Under the pieces are notes generated by a model, which was not told where the DNA came from, ran no database searches, and saw only the letters and a list, made by a program, of their open reading frames with translations. Positions 54,401-64,000 of a DNA stretch of 64,000 bases are shown one piece after another. The DNA comes from Rhea pennata (taxonomy: Eukaryota > Chordata > Aves > Rheiformes > Rheidae). Each line of letters begins with the position of its first letter. The stretch's first letter is position 1. Both the position numbers and the translations under genes were made by a program. Where the stretch lies: the NCBI RefSeq assembly GCF_028389875.1, contig NC_084671.1:26443083-26507082 (forward strand). Direction: 5' to 3'.

Positions 54401-57400
54401 AACAGGACGCTGTGCTCAGGTTCAAGAGCTGTACAGTCTTCTACATCTGAAGCTTCCATTGCCCTGCATAGCTACTAGCGTTGCTTAGTCCTGCTCTCCA
54501 TCGGAATACATTCGGGCTCTGAAACGCAGAACGCCCCCAAAAGTCCTCCTGTCTGGAGTTTTGGTCCATATCAAGCCCTGCAGTCTGAAGTGTAGCCTTG
54601 ACTTCCTACAGGCAATCTCTCCTCTCCGTACCCTGAGCCACCTACGTATATTCCTTCTCTGTCTGTAAAAGAGCAGACAAAACCTCATTTGATGGTAAAG
54701 GTGATTCCTCCTTATCTGAAATAGCAGCGAAGCAATTATGAAAAACAGCTGGAGGAAGCCACTGATGAAAGGTAATTTTTTCAGTCACTGCCAGCATTAG
54801 GTCATTTTCCAAGAGCAGAGAGGCGCAGAGGGCGCAGAGCACAGTCTACTCTTTGCTAAATCCTAATGTGTTTGGCAGTGGGATTCCTAGAAGAGTTAGG
54901 GAAAAAAAAAACAAAACTCAGTAGAAATCTTAAGAGAGTTGCCAGTCCAGGGACTTCACAGAGACAAAGGGAAACTGTTTGAACTGGGCCTTCACAGATC
55001 AAAACTAGCATTGCTCATCAGTAAAGTTACTGATTCACATGTAAAAACAAAAATCAAGAGGAATTTCACTGAAGAATGTTACTGAAACTGAATATCTGGC
55101 TTTTTACCATCAAAAGCCATCACTGAAGTTAAGCTGTTCCTGCAAAATGTTTCCTGTGACATTGCACTTCAGTAGAAAATGGGTTTATTGCAACCAGCTC
55201 TAAGGAAAATCTTCTACCAAGACTTGCTCCTTTCCTTGCATTTACCCCAGTATTGATTTCCTGCTTTCTGCAGACTGCTTTGGGGTAGGCAGTCAAGACT
55301 GGCTGGAGGCTCACGCAACACCTGGGGCCTGGCAGACACATCCGTGCTCTGCACCAAACCTTGCACCCCTGGGCCAGAGGGAACCCCTCCCCATCATCCA
55401 TGAGACTAAGAGTCTAGTCCAGCATTTGTGACCTTAAGCATCTTACTTTTCTTGTGAGTATAAAACTTGTCTTCTGGACCATCCTTAGCTCTCTTGATAA
55501 TCAGTTTTCCCATTTCCACATCAACTTTGAGATGTATTTTTGAGAAAATTCCTAGGGAGTCTGCTTTCACCTATCAGAAAACAGAGAATTTTCATAAGCC
55601 AACTTCTACACTTCTGTCACATGTATTACGAAAAGCAACACTTGACTGGATTCATGGACACATATCATCATTGCCAATCTCACTAGGCATCTCTTAAACA
55701 TTTGCACTGTGCTAAACAACATCCAGGAATAGCTGTGATATCTCTGTGATAGCAGAGCAGAGTTCCCAGGAAGTGAGACACCAAGACATATTTGTGTTTA
55801 CTGTCCTTCCACATTGTGATAAGCTTCGTTAAATGAGTAATATTTACCTCAAAGGTGACAGGGGGGATGAGGGAGCGCCGGTGTGTTGAATCAGGGCCTT
55901 CAATCAACAGTGTTTTCACCTGTAAAAGAATTCAGGCATACAGATTTGTATTTGGTGATGCCACACTACATTGGAGTAATAAAGGCAGAGCAGAGAAGTC
56001 TTTTTGTGGCAGAGAACTGCCCCGATGATGAACAAGAGGCATAAGATGAGTGTAACTAGAGGCAAAAGAAGATGACAAGGTAATATAAAATAGCTATAAA
56101 ACACTACCTTTTCTTCAATGGAGGACAGCAAAGAAATCAGCTGATTGAGTTTCAATACAATATTGACTGGACTAGCTTCACCAAGCATCTGATATCCACG
56201 ACATAGAAACAGAGAGAGAGAGAGAGATGCATAATTACCAAACACATAGAGCCTGGTCTGGAAGCGCCGCAGTCTCACCCCACGCACACCCCTCACACAG
56301 AGCAAGCAGCAGCAGTGCTGCCTCTGCCATTCCGACCTGAAATGGGCAGCACAAGAGCACAGAGCACGGCTGAACATGCAGAAATACGGGTGCGTGGAAG
56401 GGCACATGTGCAAACCTTGTCTGTAGGTTAGCAGCAGCTAGACATGCAAAGGAGTTAGCTTGCTGCTTAGAGGACAGGTTTGTATCACTAGGTCCAGGGC
56501 TCAAGACACAGAAGTCCTGGACTGCTGTTTTGCGGGGCTCCAGGCAGGAAGAGGTAGGTCATGGGACTCTGGTGGGCTGGGAGAAGGAAGAGTTTGGCAG
56601 GGAAACATACTGGCCTGAAGCTTATGGAAAGACAAATGTGCAGTTCCGGCCGACAGGCTGAGGGAAGACGGGAGGATAAAAGTCTAGGGCAGGTTGCACC
56701 TTTCTTGGGGGGCAGAAAGGGGAAGCAGGCAGAGAGGACTATTGGGTAACCAAAACTAGATGGGGAGATGCAACTCACTATGTGCCCTCTGCACTGAAGC
56801 CAGAAAGGTTAAAAAGAACAAACGTGGTGACTGACCACCTAAACCCCACCAGTGCCAGCTGCAGAACAAGAAGAGAGCAGAGCCTCCCCACTGCCCTTTC
56901 CTGTGCAGACGATCACTCACATTCTTCTTTGCTCTCCTTTCCCACCTTCCGGCTGACTTACTTGTGAGCGCTGATGGATCCCAGGGTGCAGCTGCTGTTC
57001 AAACACCCTCTGGATAGACTCCAGAGATGGGAGAGTCCGAGAGGCTTCACTGGGAACAGAGACATGGCAGAGTCTAAGGCTGTGGTTGGGTCTCTGGGTA
57101 GGTTGGCACTTGGCCTCTTTGGACAAAGCAGTGCAGCAGTGACTACAGGCATATGTCCCCACCAGGGCCTGCTCTCACCATGCACTGTGCTCTTCTCCCC
57201 TGCCACTTACCCCCGTCTCAGCTGGTGAAACAGGAGGTGAGAGCGTTTCTCTGGTGCTTCAGTGCAGCATGCCTTAGCTGTACTGCTGGTGAAGGCAACT
57301 TTGAGTTAGGCCCCTGACTTTGCCTTGTTGAGGCACAGACCTACTTCTAGTTTTGCTTTGGAGATAGTAACTTCTTAAATCTCCCTGGAATGATTTTCCT

Positions 57401-60400
57401 GTCTGGACCAAACCAAAGAACACTCTAAAACCAGCATCAAGCCAACTATGCCAACTCATAGATCAAAGCATGCTCAAAAATCTCAAACCCAGCAAAGTTT
57501 GGTGCCTATGAATGCCCCAGCAGCCCAGAGCGGCTTTGTTTAGCACAGTCCCTGCAGTTGCAGGATGCTGGGGATGCTGGGCAAAGAGGAAATTAATTTC
57601 TAGACTTTTCAGCTCACATGACAGAGAGGGGGTGGAAGAGCAAGCCTTTAATCTCTTGAACTGGAACCTCTTGCAGGTTACAATGAGATTCCTTTAACAT
57701 TTCCAAATTAGATTCCACAGGATGCTCATTTGTCAAAACGCTGCTGTATGAATTTGGCACAGAAGCAGCACTCTGCTAATGACAAGACTTATCACGGAAA
57801 GAGCAGCCAGGGAGTGCAGGTCAAAAGGAAGGTGATGGTGGGGAGCCGTGCTAGGATGCTTGCACTGTGCCTTGTCAACAGTGGCTATTAATGATTTCCC
57901 TCACTTTCCTCAGTCTGAATGGACCGGATTTTACTCTCTGCTTATTGGGGAAATCGCTCCAAAGTGAAAGTATGTCTGATAGTCTTAAGATTAGATATTT
58001 GTCTAGGTGCTGAACCACGGGTGATTAATTGCCTAAATTATGCACTCATGCTTGAAATCTCACTCTAAGAGACTCGCCACAGGGCACATACAAGTATAAG
58101 ATACCAGTAGGAATCTGGATTTGCTGAACTTGGTACCTTTTATACCACAATTCGGCTTTGGATCAACTAGGGCAAATCTTGCTGCAGATGGCTGTGGCCC
58201 CAGACCCAAGACTCCCATTATTTTTCTGTAGCCATGGAGTCAGGCCCCACGAGGTTGCAAGGCAGCTGCAGGAGCATTAGGTGAAGTTCAGTTTGAAAAG
58301 AGTAACAGGATATTTTCCGTGACACAGACTGCAAGACATACGACCCATCTCTCAAAAACACAGAGTGGCAGCTGCCTGAACCAGTTCCGAAAAGATTTCT
58401 CATGGGAAAACTGCCCTCTATTTACTGCACAGTGCAATCTGTAAAATGCACGTCAGGCTGGGGGAAGAGCATCTGCAGGCGTTCAAACTCAATGAAACCA
58501 CAAAGTGTTTTAACTGCATTTTAACTCCTTTTGTTTTCTTCTCTTGACAGTACAAAGGAAATAGATGTAGTGACCTTCATCGAAGTGTCAGAAACCTCTG
58601 TGTCCACATAGGATTGCACAAGTGTGCAAGTGCACTTGAAAAAGCTGCTTTAAAGGCTCTGTGCGGAAATTATCTAGACAGGGAGAATAAACAAGAGCAT
58701 GCAGAGCTGTGATCAATGACCAAACCATGGCTTCAGAGACCAGCAAGCTGAATAGGTCGCTGAATAGGTTTCACTTAAAGCTGGTAGGAAACTGAGCAAA
58801 GTCCACTCACACGGGTAGTCCCCGCTCCGGCTGCACTGGCACCGAGCTCCCCACAGCGCCCCCCCCACCCCCTGCTTCACAGCCCCTAGAGGATGCCCAT
58901 GACTAGGGCAATTCTCGTATGCCAACCTTTTCTAGCAGTGAATGGTCACAGAAGCACTCATGAGCTGCGTAAGTCTCTGCGTTGTTTCATTTTTAGTACA
59001 CGAGCTGCCAAAGCGACTAGCCTCCGCCAGCAGCAGTTGTCCTGTCCCCTGGGCTCCCACAAGAAGTAAAGGGGCGAGGGGACGGGATCACGGCACGTTG
59101 CGCTCCCCGCCTGCCGCAGCCTGGCTGTGCTAGAGCCCCTCAGTCCAAAAAGGCCTGCACCTGCATGTGCTGCAAAAGGGATGCATTGCTCACAAACAGC
59201 TGGTCCAACTCTTCCCCCTCCCCCATGGTGTGCTTTAAGCTATTTTCTTCTCTCCTAATGGTTGCATACTGCAACTGAGCATCCGTGGAGGTTGTAGAGG
59301 CTCCATCCTTGCAGACATTCCAAAGCCAACTGGACACGGTCTGGTACCTGCTCATGGTAACCCTGCTTGAGCAGATAGTTGGACCAGATGGTCTCTGAAG
59401 GTGTCTATCAACCCCAAGCACTGTGTGATTCTGTGAACCACTGCTGCAAAGGAACAGCTCCAGTACATGTCCTCTCTACCCTGCCAACACTGGCAGTCTC
59501 TGCCTACCTGCAGTCTGATACTGAAACAGAGGTGAGTCAACCAAAGGGCAGGGGGATGCCTAGCTTTCACAGTCACAGCAGCATCTTCTGGGTGTGAGAG
59601 TAACCCTGAAAGACGGCACTGCTGGGCTCTGGGAAGAAGCCAGAACACAGCACCGCACAAAGACTCACATTCACAGAAATCAGCACGCCTCACCAAGAGC
59701 CAGGGCTAGCTCGGCCATGGCTACTGTCCACATGCACGCTCTGAACCCACAGAAGTAACAGCTCAAAGGAGCTTAGACTCAAGTGAAAGGGCTCCAACTG
59801 TGTCAGTAACAATTTGTGTTGGTTTTCTGCCTATTCCCAAATATTGTAAAAATAATGAAATTGAATATTGTTAAGAAAAACAGGACTCAGCCATGGAGAA
59901 GCAACCAATGAACTACCTGCACATTCAGCTGGAATCTCTGTACAGCCTGAAGAAAGCTGAGGTAAATAAAAACTAAATTTAGGCAATGCCACTGACTAAA
60001 TTTGAGTTCAGCAGTCTGATCAGGGAAGTAAGCTAAAATGCACACAGTCTCAGAGATTCAGGGGACTGCAGAAAACAGTTAAATGGCAAAGCCTCTCACT
60101 ATTAGCCAAAACAAGCCAAATGAGTAGTTTGGCAGGACAGTGCTGATTCATGGGACAATCCAAAGGGCAAGGGAGAGCTTCTGACTGAGACTGAAACCAG
60201 AGAAAGAAAAAAAGAGCCTGCAGTTATTAGACAGTCACCAAAAAATTGAGGAGGCAGCTTCATCTAACTGAAATAAGGCAGAACTGCACAAGGACATACA
60301 TTTCCATAACTACAGGCAGCCACTGGAAGGGCGCTGGGGCGGCAGCCTGTCCTTCCCTGTGTCTGTGGTGCTGCTGTGCCCCTGTGCTTGGCAGACTTGC

Positions 60401-63272
60401 AGAAGAAGTGGCCCAGCTCTGTTCTGTGTTCAAGAGGCCAAGTCACCAAAAACCCTACGGGAAACCCAGAAGTGCAAAAGATGCCTTCGTGTTTGAGAGG
60501 ATTAGGTACCTGAAGTCTCTCCTTCCTTTATACTGTCCTATATACATTTATGAGGAACAGGGTAATGAACCCCAATAAGGTAAAGTAGAATAATAAGTGG
60601 GAAATGGAAAAAGCCAGCTGTCATGAGAACTGAAGTACTGGAGATATTTTAGTAACACAAAACTCTCACTTGTGATTTCATTAGATTTTGGTTTCCATTA
60701 CTGAGGTTTATTCTTAGCTAGACACCTGGGTCTCCCCCACTGTAGGCGTAGAAAAACAAAACCCGCTGGCAGGGTGCAGAAGAAGGGCAGTTCTTCGTAC
60801 ACCTGGTCCTTAGCCCTGCCAGGGGCTCATCTGGAGGAGGCTGGTGGCTGGCAGAAAAGGAGAAGGAGCAGGGCCACATGTGCCTGGCCCTTTGCCTGGT
60901 AAAATGTGTACAGTGCCTGCTGCCCCAGGGGAGCAATTGCAGTCTCAAGCAGCTGACGACCTCACTCGCTCCTGCCTCCTGTGTGTGGGTTAATGCTAAG
61001 CAAATCAGCAGCATCCACCTCTTGCTTTTCTTCTGCTTTAGTGAGCTCTAGGGAAATGAGACCAGGCCAGTAGCACTACTAGCTTCACTTCTAAATACCT
61101 TAGAGAGAAGGATATTGCAAGCCACAGAAACAACTGTGGAAGTATGGGCCCTCTGCCACCGAGTACTGTCCCTAAGATCTTCGCAAAAGTGTGGGCTAAC
61201 CTTGTTCGCTTAAAGGTAGCAAGGTGGGGAGTCACATTTTTCCACCACAGAAAATATGGGGAATTCAGCAAAGTTTTAGTTCCCTACTGGAGTTTTCCTG
61301 TTTGAGACCAGGAAGGGCTACAGATAGGAAATGTAAAAATTGTAGAGCTTAGGCTAGTTTTGTCTTATTATCTGAGCTGGACTCCTCTACTGACAACAGT
61401 GAAATCACTCCAGGTTCTCAATGCTTTAGTGGGAAGGAAAACCAGTGTTTAAAACACCAATATGTGCTTGTTTCCATAAACGACTTTTGCTTGACGATTC
61501 TGTGGGTGTCATCTATGCATTACCAAATTATGCAGTTAATCAGTTGTTAGTGCATTTTTTGCTCTGTTTCTTTCTAAACAAAGCATAAAAAATTACTCCA
61601 TCAACTGAAACCGCCTACGGGGAACCTTCACTGACAGAGCTGTGTCTTTTGCACGGATTTCACATTTTTGGACCAGAATCACAGGCCATGAGATCCAAAT
61701 ATACCTTCTTTTAAGGGTAAGCAGATTCACTATGCCAGAAATGCATGCTCTGAACGTCTGCATGTGGCACCTACATTAGACTGTAGTGTTACAGCATTAT
61801 ACTGGCATCTCTGAAAATCTGCCTCTGGTTACCTGAAGAGCCCTTTGCAAAGAAGTGTAAGTAGTTTCTTCAGTTGTGGAAGATTGCTTGAGCCAGTCTG
61901 CACCATCTCAAAATCACTGGTGATATGAACTCGCAGGTAATCCTGGATGAGTTTAAGATGCTCATCAGAGACACTGTGGAAGAGGTAGACAGGTCAGAAA
62001 CTAATTTCTCTCTCAGCATTCCCGATTATCAGCCAGCTTTGTTATTTTTATTTTTTCTGAAACCTCCACAGCCAGCACAGACAGATGGCGGGCAGTTTGC
62101 CTTCATTTTCAGTGCAAATATGCAGTTCTCAGGGCTGTTCTGTGGCTCCCCCACCACTGTGCTGACACCTTCTCCTCTGTCTCTCCTCTGTCTCTCTGAC
62201 ACCTTCTCCACTATCTCCCCCTAAATCTTCTCCTCTTTAGCTGCTGAACTCTCACCCCAGGGGAGGCCCCGCAGTGCCTCGCTTCGCCAGGGCCACGGTA
62301 GGACCATCAGCCTTGGCAGATAAAGCCAGGCTGCCATGAGGTAGCTAGGAATCAGCAGCTTGAGGGAGCTAGGGAGATGAAAACTCTTTATCATGGGCTG
62401 TCCCATGGCCTGTCAAAAGCAGGAAGTCCCACCTGACTGCTTAGCAGATGAAATGGTGCAGCAGCTGACCCCAACCACTTTTCTCCCAGTCAGCCAGCTG
62501 CTAGCAGGCCACCACAACAGGAGCTGTGCTGCCACACACAGCCGCTGCTTGCTCATTCAGCGTCCCGTGCCCTGTCCCCGGGCATGCCTTCTGAGTGTTT
62601 TAACTTTACAGATCTGGTCCTGAAATGTTATGCAGATTTCTCTAAGGCTTCAGGGGATATCCACATTTGACACAGCTCATACATGGGACAGTATTAGTGA
62701 CACCTGTAGCTGGAGTAAATCAGTACGTGCGCCTGTAAATCCACACACTACTTTACTCTTCTTAAGGACTATCTCACGGCTTCTGATACAATCCATGGTT
62801 TAGGCACACAGCTAACAGGCCAGGTTCTCTCAGATATTACCATACCTTACATTAGAAAACCATACCTCAGTGCAGAAACTCAATCAGTCATTTCATACTT
62901 CAAGAAAGTCTTTTTTTCTAGATTTTTTTCTAGCTCTACCATAAGGATTAGACAATGCGCTGCAGGTCTGATTGTTCTCCACGTGGTGATACAAATGAGG
63001 AAGTAGTTGGCTGAAATCAAATAGGCGTTCAGCTGTCCCCAACCAGAGAGCCTAGGAAAGCACAGGTGGATTTGGCTACCCCGTGACTTGCCAGTCTCAC
63101 CTGCTTGTGTCCTGACACTGCAGTCGCTGGAGTAGTGTCTCAGGAAGGGACAGTTTGTTAACGTCTGCCACCCTGGAGGTTTCAGGGAGAGAAGGCACCT
63201 CCTTCATGTCGCTGCTTGGCAATGCCACAAGGATGTTGCGGGGAGGCAGGATAGGTGGCGTGGGAACCAGGT
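38841..63272 (-). CDS. INPP5D: Inositol polyphosphate-5-phosphatase D (SHIP1), all but the 5' exons
   Basis: SHIP1 removes the 5-phosphate of PI(3,4,5)P3 at the plasma membrane and restrains PI3K signalling in blood cells. Twenty-four coding exons are present (about 1107 codons), all junctions in phase. In order: linker with LPPRNI, pre-catalytic PH-like region, the 5-phosphatase domain from MITIFIGTWNMG through GTQED, HENRISHICTDNVKTGIAN, WLGDLNYRV and SWCDRVLWK to TSDHSPVF, a C2-like region (GEIEFLHCYATLKTKSQTKF to EIKLQTSQGK), and a tail with NPSY and FENPLY phosphotyrosine motifs for PTB-domain partners. The stop is TAA at 38841-38843. The SH2 domain lies beyond the right edge. INPPL1 is excluded by the C-terminal SKGRDYRDSSELPHSGKHR, which closely matches mammalian SHIP1, and by synteny. 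Confidence 0.96.
39445..41068 (-). other. INPP5D intron with T18 tract
   Basis: A 1.6-kb intron between the two tail exons. It has a T18 run at 40786-40803 and no other recognised feature. Confidence 0.6.
41069..41341 (-). CDS. INPP5D: INPP5D exon with first NPxY motif
   Basis: This 273-bp exon encodes STPTDISNPSYIGMVAFS through SPDQPPSLWIYEQQPKEN to NRSICIRSQEH. NPSY corresponds to the NPNY phosphotyrosine motif of mammalian SHIP1. The acceptor is TTCTCTTTAG and the donor is GTGAGTC. Confidence 0.9.
41997..42104 (-). CDS. INPP5D: INPP5D exon, divergent tail segment
   Basis: This 108-bp exon encodes KSKPTHLMAKEAAAIARYWG to GKDDML. The acceptor is ATTTCCAACAG and the donor is GTAATC. Phases fit both neighbours, but the residues hardly resemble the human protein at this point. 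Confidence 0.75.
42352..42445 (-). CDS. INPP5D: INPP5D exon, DFVKIERDE
   Basis: This 94-bp exon encodes DFVKIERDEIAGQKPKNIS to DWDQSN. The acceptor is TTCCTCCAG and the donor is GTAAAGGG. Similarity to human is limited to the first dozen residues. Confidence 0.88.
42446..43886 (-). other. INPP5D intron, no feature recognised
   Basis: A 1.4-kb AT-rich intron with no repeat or RNA gene that I can name. Confidence 0.55.
43887..44036 (-). CDS. INPP5D: INPP5D exon, end of C2-like region
   Basis: This 150-bp exon encodes GEGCIALRIEATESLVPIH to QTSQGKQREKLY. The acceptor is TTGTCTTCTAG and the donor is GTAAGAAAC. Confidence 0.94.
44784..44871 (-). CDS. INPP5D: INPP5D exon, C2-like region
   Basis: This 88-bp exon encodes LTPIISDPEYLLDQHILISI plus KSSDSDESY. 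The acceptor is GTCTTTGCAG and the donor is GTAAGTATT. Confidence 0.94.
45915..45997 (-). CDS. INPP5D: INPP5D exon, FVKSQEGENEDG
   Basis: This 83-bp exon encodes FVKSQEGENEDGNEGELVVK to ALPK. The acceptor is CACTTTGTAG and the donor is GTAAACTGG. Confidence 0.93.
45998..47113 (-). other. INPP5D intron, no feature recognised
   Basis: A 1.1-kb AT-rich intron; nothing nameable was seen on either strand. Confidence 0.55.
47114..47227 (-). CDS. INPP5D: INPP5D exon, C2-like region
   Basis: This 114-bp exon encodes DSKYTDSHGEIEFLHCYATL to FHSSCLE. The acceptor is CTCCTTCCTAG and the donor is GTATGGC. Confidence 0.93.
47391..47480 (-). CDS. INPP5D: INPP5D exon, SDHSPVF motif
   Basis: This 90-bp exon encodes CTTDIMTSDHSPVFTTFEVG to FVSKN. 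SDH carries a catalytic His. The acceptor is CTCGTTGGCAG and the donor is GTTAGTC. Confidence 0.95.
48642..48723 (-). CDS. INPP5D: INPP5D exon, SWCDRVLW motif
   Basis: This 82-bp exon encodes MKYNLPSWCDRVLWKSYPMV to CQSY. P-(A/S)-WCDR(I/V)L is the second signature of 5-phosphatases. The acceptor is TGGTTTGCAG and the donor is GTGGGTAG. Confidence 0.95.
48968..49056 (-). CDS. INPP5D: INPP5D exon, FAPTYRF motif
   Basis: This 89-bp exon encodes EEEITFAPTYRFERGTREKY to KQKATG. F-x-P-TY(R/K) is a family signature. The acceptor is TCTGTTTTAG and the donor is GTAGGTG. Confidence 0.94.
49218..49326 (-). CDS. INPP5D: INPP5D exon, catalytic domain
   Basis: This 109-bp exon encodes EAENIIQKIRQQQYPELL to KDQKVFLQF. 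The acceptor is CTGTTGGCAG and the donor is GTAAGATTC. Confidence 0.94.
49996..50134 (-). CDS. INPP5D: INPP5D exon, GDLNYR motif
   Basis: This 139-bp exon encodes RNQNYTNILRFLTLGDKKL through HLFWLGDLNYRVEQPPT. W-(L)-GDLNYR is a signature catalytic motif. The acceptor is TGTCTTGACAG and the donor is GTGAGGG. Confidence 0.95.
50135..51503 (-). other. INPP5D intron, no feature recognised
   Basis: A 1.4-kb intron with a moderately GC-rich left part (50280-50500). No exon with matching phase was found. Confidence 0.55.
51504..51600 (-). CDS. INPP5D: INPP5D exon, GNKGAVGVSFMF
   Basis: This 97-bp exon encodes NKGAVGVSFMFNGTSFGFVN plus SHLTSGSEKK. The NKG and NSHL motifs are conserved in the 5-phosphatase core. 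The acceptor is CTTTTTCCAG and the donor is GTAAAATAC. Confidence 0.95.
52094..52211 (-). CDS. INPP5D: INPP5D exon, catalytic domain
   Basis: This 118-bp exon encodes AIHTLWNIRIVVLAKPEHEN to TGIANTL. The acceptor is CTCATCCTTCAG and the donor is GTGAGGA. It is nearly identical to human SHIP1 in this stretch. Confidence 0.95.
52854..52865 (+). repeat. G12 homopolymer
   Basis: Twelve G in a G-rich context (ctggggtggggccgg before it), in an INPP5D intron. On the transcribed strand this is C-rich. Confidence 0.85.
53048..53244 (-). CDS. INPP5D: INPP5D exon, catalytic domain IYVIGTQED
   Basis: This 197-bp exon encodes GAAPPPKKITSWFLSKGQGK to EITSISFKV. The Glu of GTQED is in the metal-binding motif of the family. 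The acceptor is TTAATAAAAG and the donor is GTGAGG. The pyrimidine tract of the acceptor is weak. Confidence 0.94.
53609..53711 (-). CDS. INPP5D: INPP5D exon, start of catalytic domain
   Basis: This 103-bp exon encodes KREGFCQLLQQMKNKHSEQ to MITIFIGTWNMG. The TWN motif opens the inositol 5-phosphatase fold (apurinic-endonuclease-like). The acceptor is CCCTGTTAG and the donor is GTATGGGC. Confidence 0.95.
54235..54341 (-). CDS. INPP5D: INPP5D exon, LETEKEKTQRKEYVF
   Basis: This 107-bp exon encodes LQLIKSQKVPNKLVIVLETE to YVFSDSK. The acceptor is TCTGCTTAG and the donor is GTACATACG. Confidence 0.93.
55447..55570 (-). CDS. INPP5D: INPP5D exon, LKVDVEMGKLIIKR
   Basis: This 124-bp exon encodes VKADSLGIFSKIHLKVDVEM to DKFYTHKK, part of the PH-like region. 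The acceptor is TTTTCTGATAG and the donor is GTAAGATGC. Confidence 0.92.
55848..55919 (-). CDS. INPP5D: INPP5D exon, SLIPPVTFE
   Basis: This 72-bp exon encodes VKTLLIEGPDSTHRRSLIPP plus VTFE. The acceptor is TTCTTTTACAG and the donor is GTAAATATT. Confidence 0.93.
56108..56188 (-). CDS. INPP5D: INPP5D exon, LISLLSSIEEK
   Basis: This 81-bp exon encodes MLGEASPVNIVLKLNQLIS plus LLSSIEEK. The acceptor is GTGGATATCAG and the donor is GTAGTG. Confidence 0.92.
56962..57049 (-). CDS. INPP5D: INPP5D exon, LPSLESIQRVF
   Basis: This 88-bp exon encodes EASRTLPSLESIQRVFEQQ to HQRSQ. The acceptor is CTGTTCCCAG and the donor is GTAAGTCAG. Confidence 0.92.
57050..61832 (-). other. Large INPP5D intron with a CR1 insertion
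   Basis: At 4.8 kb this is the longest intron in the window. It contains the CR1 fragment at 59275-59445 and a C-rich run at 58859-58872. No extra exon compatible with SHIP1 was seen. Confidence 0.6.
59275..59445 (+). mobile_element. CR1 LINE 3' end
   Basis: Plus-strand CR1 end: 'gtggaggttgtagaggctcc' near 59286, 'gtaaccctgcttgagcaga' near 59357, 'gttggaccagatggtctctgaaggtgtc' around 59380 and the terminal 'gtgtgattctgtga'. This is the classic 5'-truncated form, moderately diverged, and the youngest-looking of the CR1 copies here. Confidence 0.88.
61833..61973 (-). CDS. INPP5D: INPP5D exon, DEHLKLIQDYL
   Basis: This 141-bp exon encodes SVSDEHLKLIQDYLRVH to LLTLLCKGLF. The acceptor is CTCTTCCACAG and the donor is GTAACC. 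It aligns to EEHLKAIQDYLSTQL of human SHIP1. Confidence 0.92.
61974..63100 (-). other. INPP5D intron, no feature recognised
   Basis: A 1.1-kb intron. A small CT-rich stretch (ctctgtctctcc, repeated) lies at 62170-62215; nothing else was recognised. Confidence 0.55.
63101..63272 (-). CDS. INPP5D: INPP5D exon, linker after SH2
   Basis: This 172-bp exon encodes DLVPTPPILPPRNILVALPS to LLQRLQCQDTS. The acceptor is TTCCCTGCCAG and the donor is GTGAGACTGG. The PPILPPRN stretch is proline-rich and matches the ELPPRNIP region of the human protein. Confidence 0.9.
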
Positions 63273-64000
63273 CTGGCAGGGAAGAAGGGAAAGGCACAGT
63301 CATCCCAGCACAGCCACTGGACCACGTCCCCTTCAGGCATCGGCAGGGCAGTGGCAGTCACAGGCAGCCCCCTTCTGAGGGACCTCCCGTTTCACAGCTG
63401 GGGAGACCAGGGCGTGATACTGGCCCACCCCCATCCTCTGGGAAGTCAGCAGTGTGAGACCAGTGGGCCGAGCCGCCGGGCTTGGAGCTCCCGTGCAATC
63501 TGCGCATGCCCCTGGCTTGCAGCCTAGCCTCATCCAAGTAACTTCAATTGCTCCATCTGCAGAGCAGCTATGAAAGTTAGTTAGTTACTTTTAATATAAG
63601 GCTTTGGAAACATGTCTGTACCTCATCCATATCATTATCACTGAGAACTGCTGCTCAGGCAGAATGGATGGAGGGGCATGATGGAAAGAGCACAAGAAGC
63701 TGCTAATGGAAAGAAGTGGACCGCTAAAGTAAGCAAATATAGATGAAGAAAAAATACTCTATAATCCCATACAGCAGGGCTGAGCCCCCTGCTTCATCCT
63801 GTGGGCATCAAGCAGGGAGCTCAAAGTGCTCCCTGCTCTTTCAGATCCCTGCTGTTACACTTTCCAGCATGCTACCCATCCTCCCCTGGGAGAGAAGTGG
63901 GGTCATTTCCATCTAACCCAACCATGGCTGCTTCCACACCTGCTGCTCCAGCATTTTGTTATACCTGTCATATGTGGCTGGTTGAGTTGTGAGGTTTCAT
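63273..64000 (-). other. INPP5D intron running off the right edge
   Basis: No exon was recognised here. The SH2-encoding exons should lie to the right of this window. Confidence 0.55.

Overview
This is a vertebrate nuclear window, most likely from a bird. All recognised protein-coding genes are split into short exons with GT-AG introns, and all lie on the minus strand. Read from right to left (the direction of transcription) the order is INPP5D (SHIP1), ATG16L1, SAG (retinal S-antigen/arrestin), the same order and orientation as on human 2q37. The introns are compact (ATG16L1 coding span about 19 kb), and the recognisable transposable elements are all CR1-type LINEs, including 3' ends with the ATTCTGTG-like terminus typical of birds and other sauropsids. 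No species call is attempted.

Layout: (1) 1-5941, 5' half of SAG: eight coding exons (about 248 residues, start codon at 4248) and a probable 5'-UTR exon; the rest of the gene runs off the left edge. (2) 5942-8650, SAG/ATG16L1 intergenic space with an old CR1 remnant just downstream in SAG intron 1 and a possible SAG TATA box. (3) 8650-29098, complete ATG16L1: 19 coding exons, 1875 coding bases, 624 residues plus stop, a 1.4 kb 3'UTR, and a CpG-island promoter at about 28.9-29.6 kb with NRF1, ETS and YY1 motifs. Two introns of ATG16L1 carry a related pair of composite box C/D-H/ACA small Cajal-body RNAs that fit SCARNA5 (U87) and SCARNA6 (U88). (4) 29.7-38.8 kb, intergenic space that is not empty: several minus-strand segments have strong splice signals, compatible phases and a faint resemblance to the C-terminal beta-barrels of transglutaminases. 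This is the least explained part of the window. There is also a plus-strand exon-like segment divergent from ATG16L1. (5) 38841-63272, INPP5D: 24 coding exons from the linker after the SH2 domain to the stop codon, including the whole inositol 5-phosphatase domain and both C-terminal NPxY motifs; the SH2-encoding exons lie beyond the right edge.

The three genes act separately: SHIP1 dephosphorylates PI(3,4,5)P3 in haematopoietic signalling, ATG16L1 directs LC3/ATG8 lipidation in autophagy, and SAG quenches phosphorylated light-activated rhodopsin. The two scaRNAs are guide RNAs for spliceosomal snRNA modification, processed from ATG16L1 introns. Exon boundaries were read by eye from reading frames and splice signals; coding phases were checked across every junction and close in frame for the three genes.
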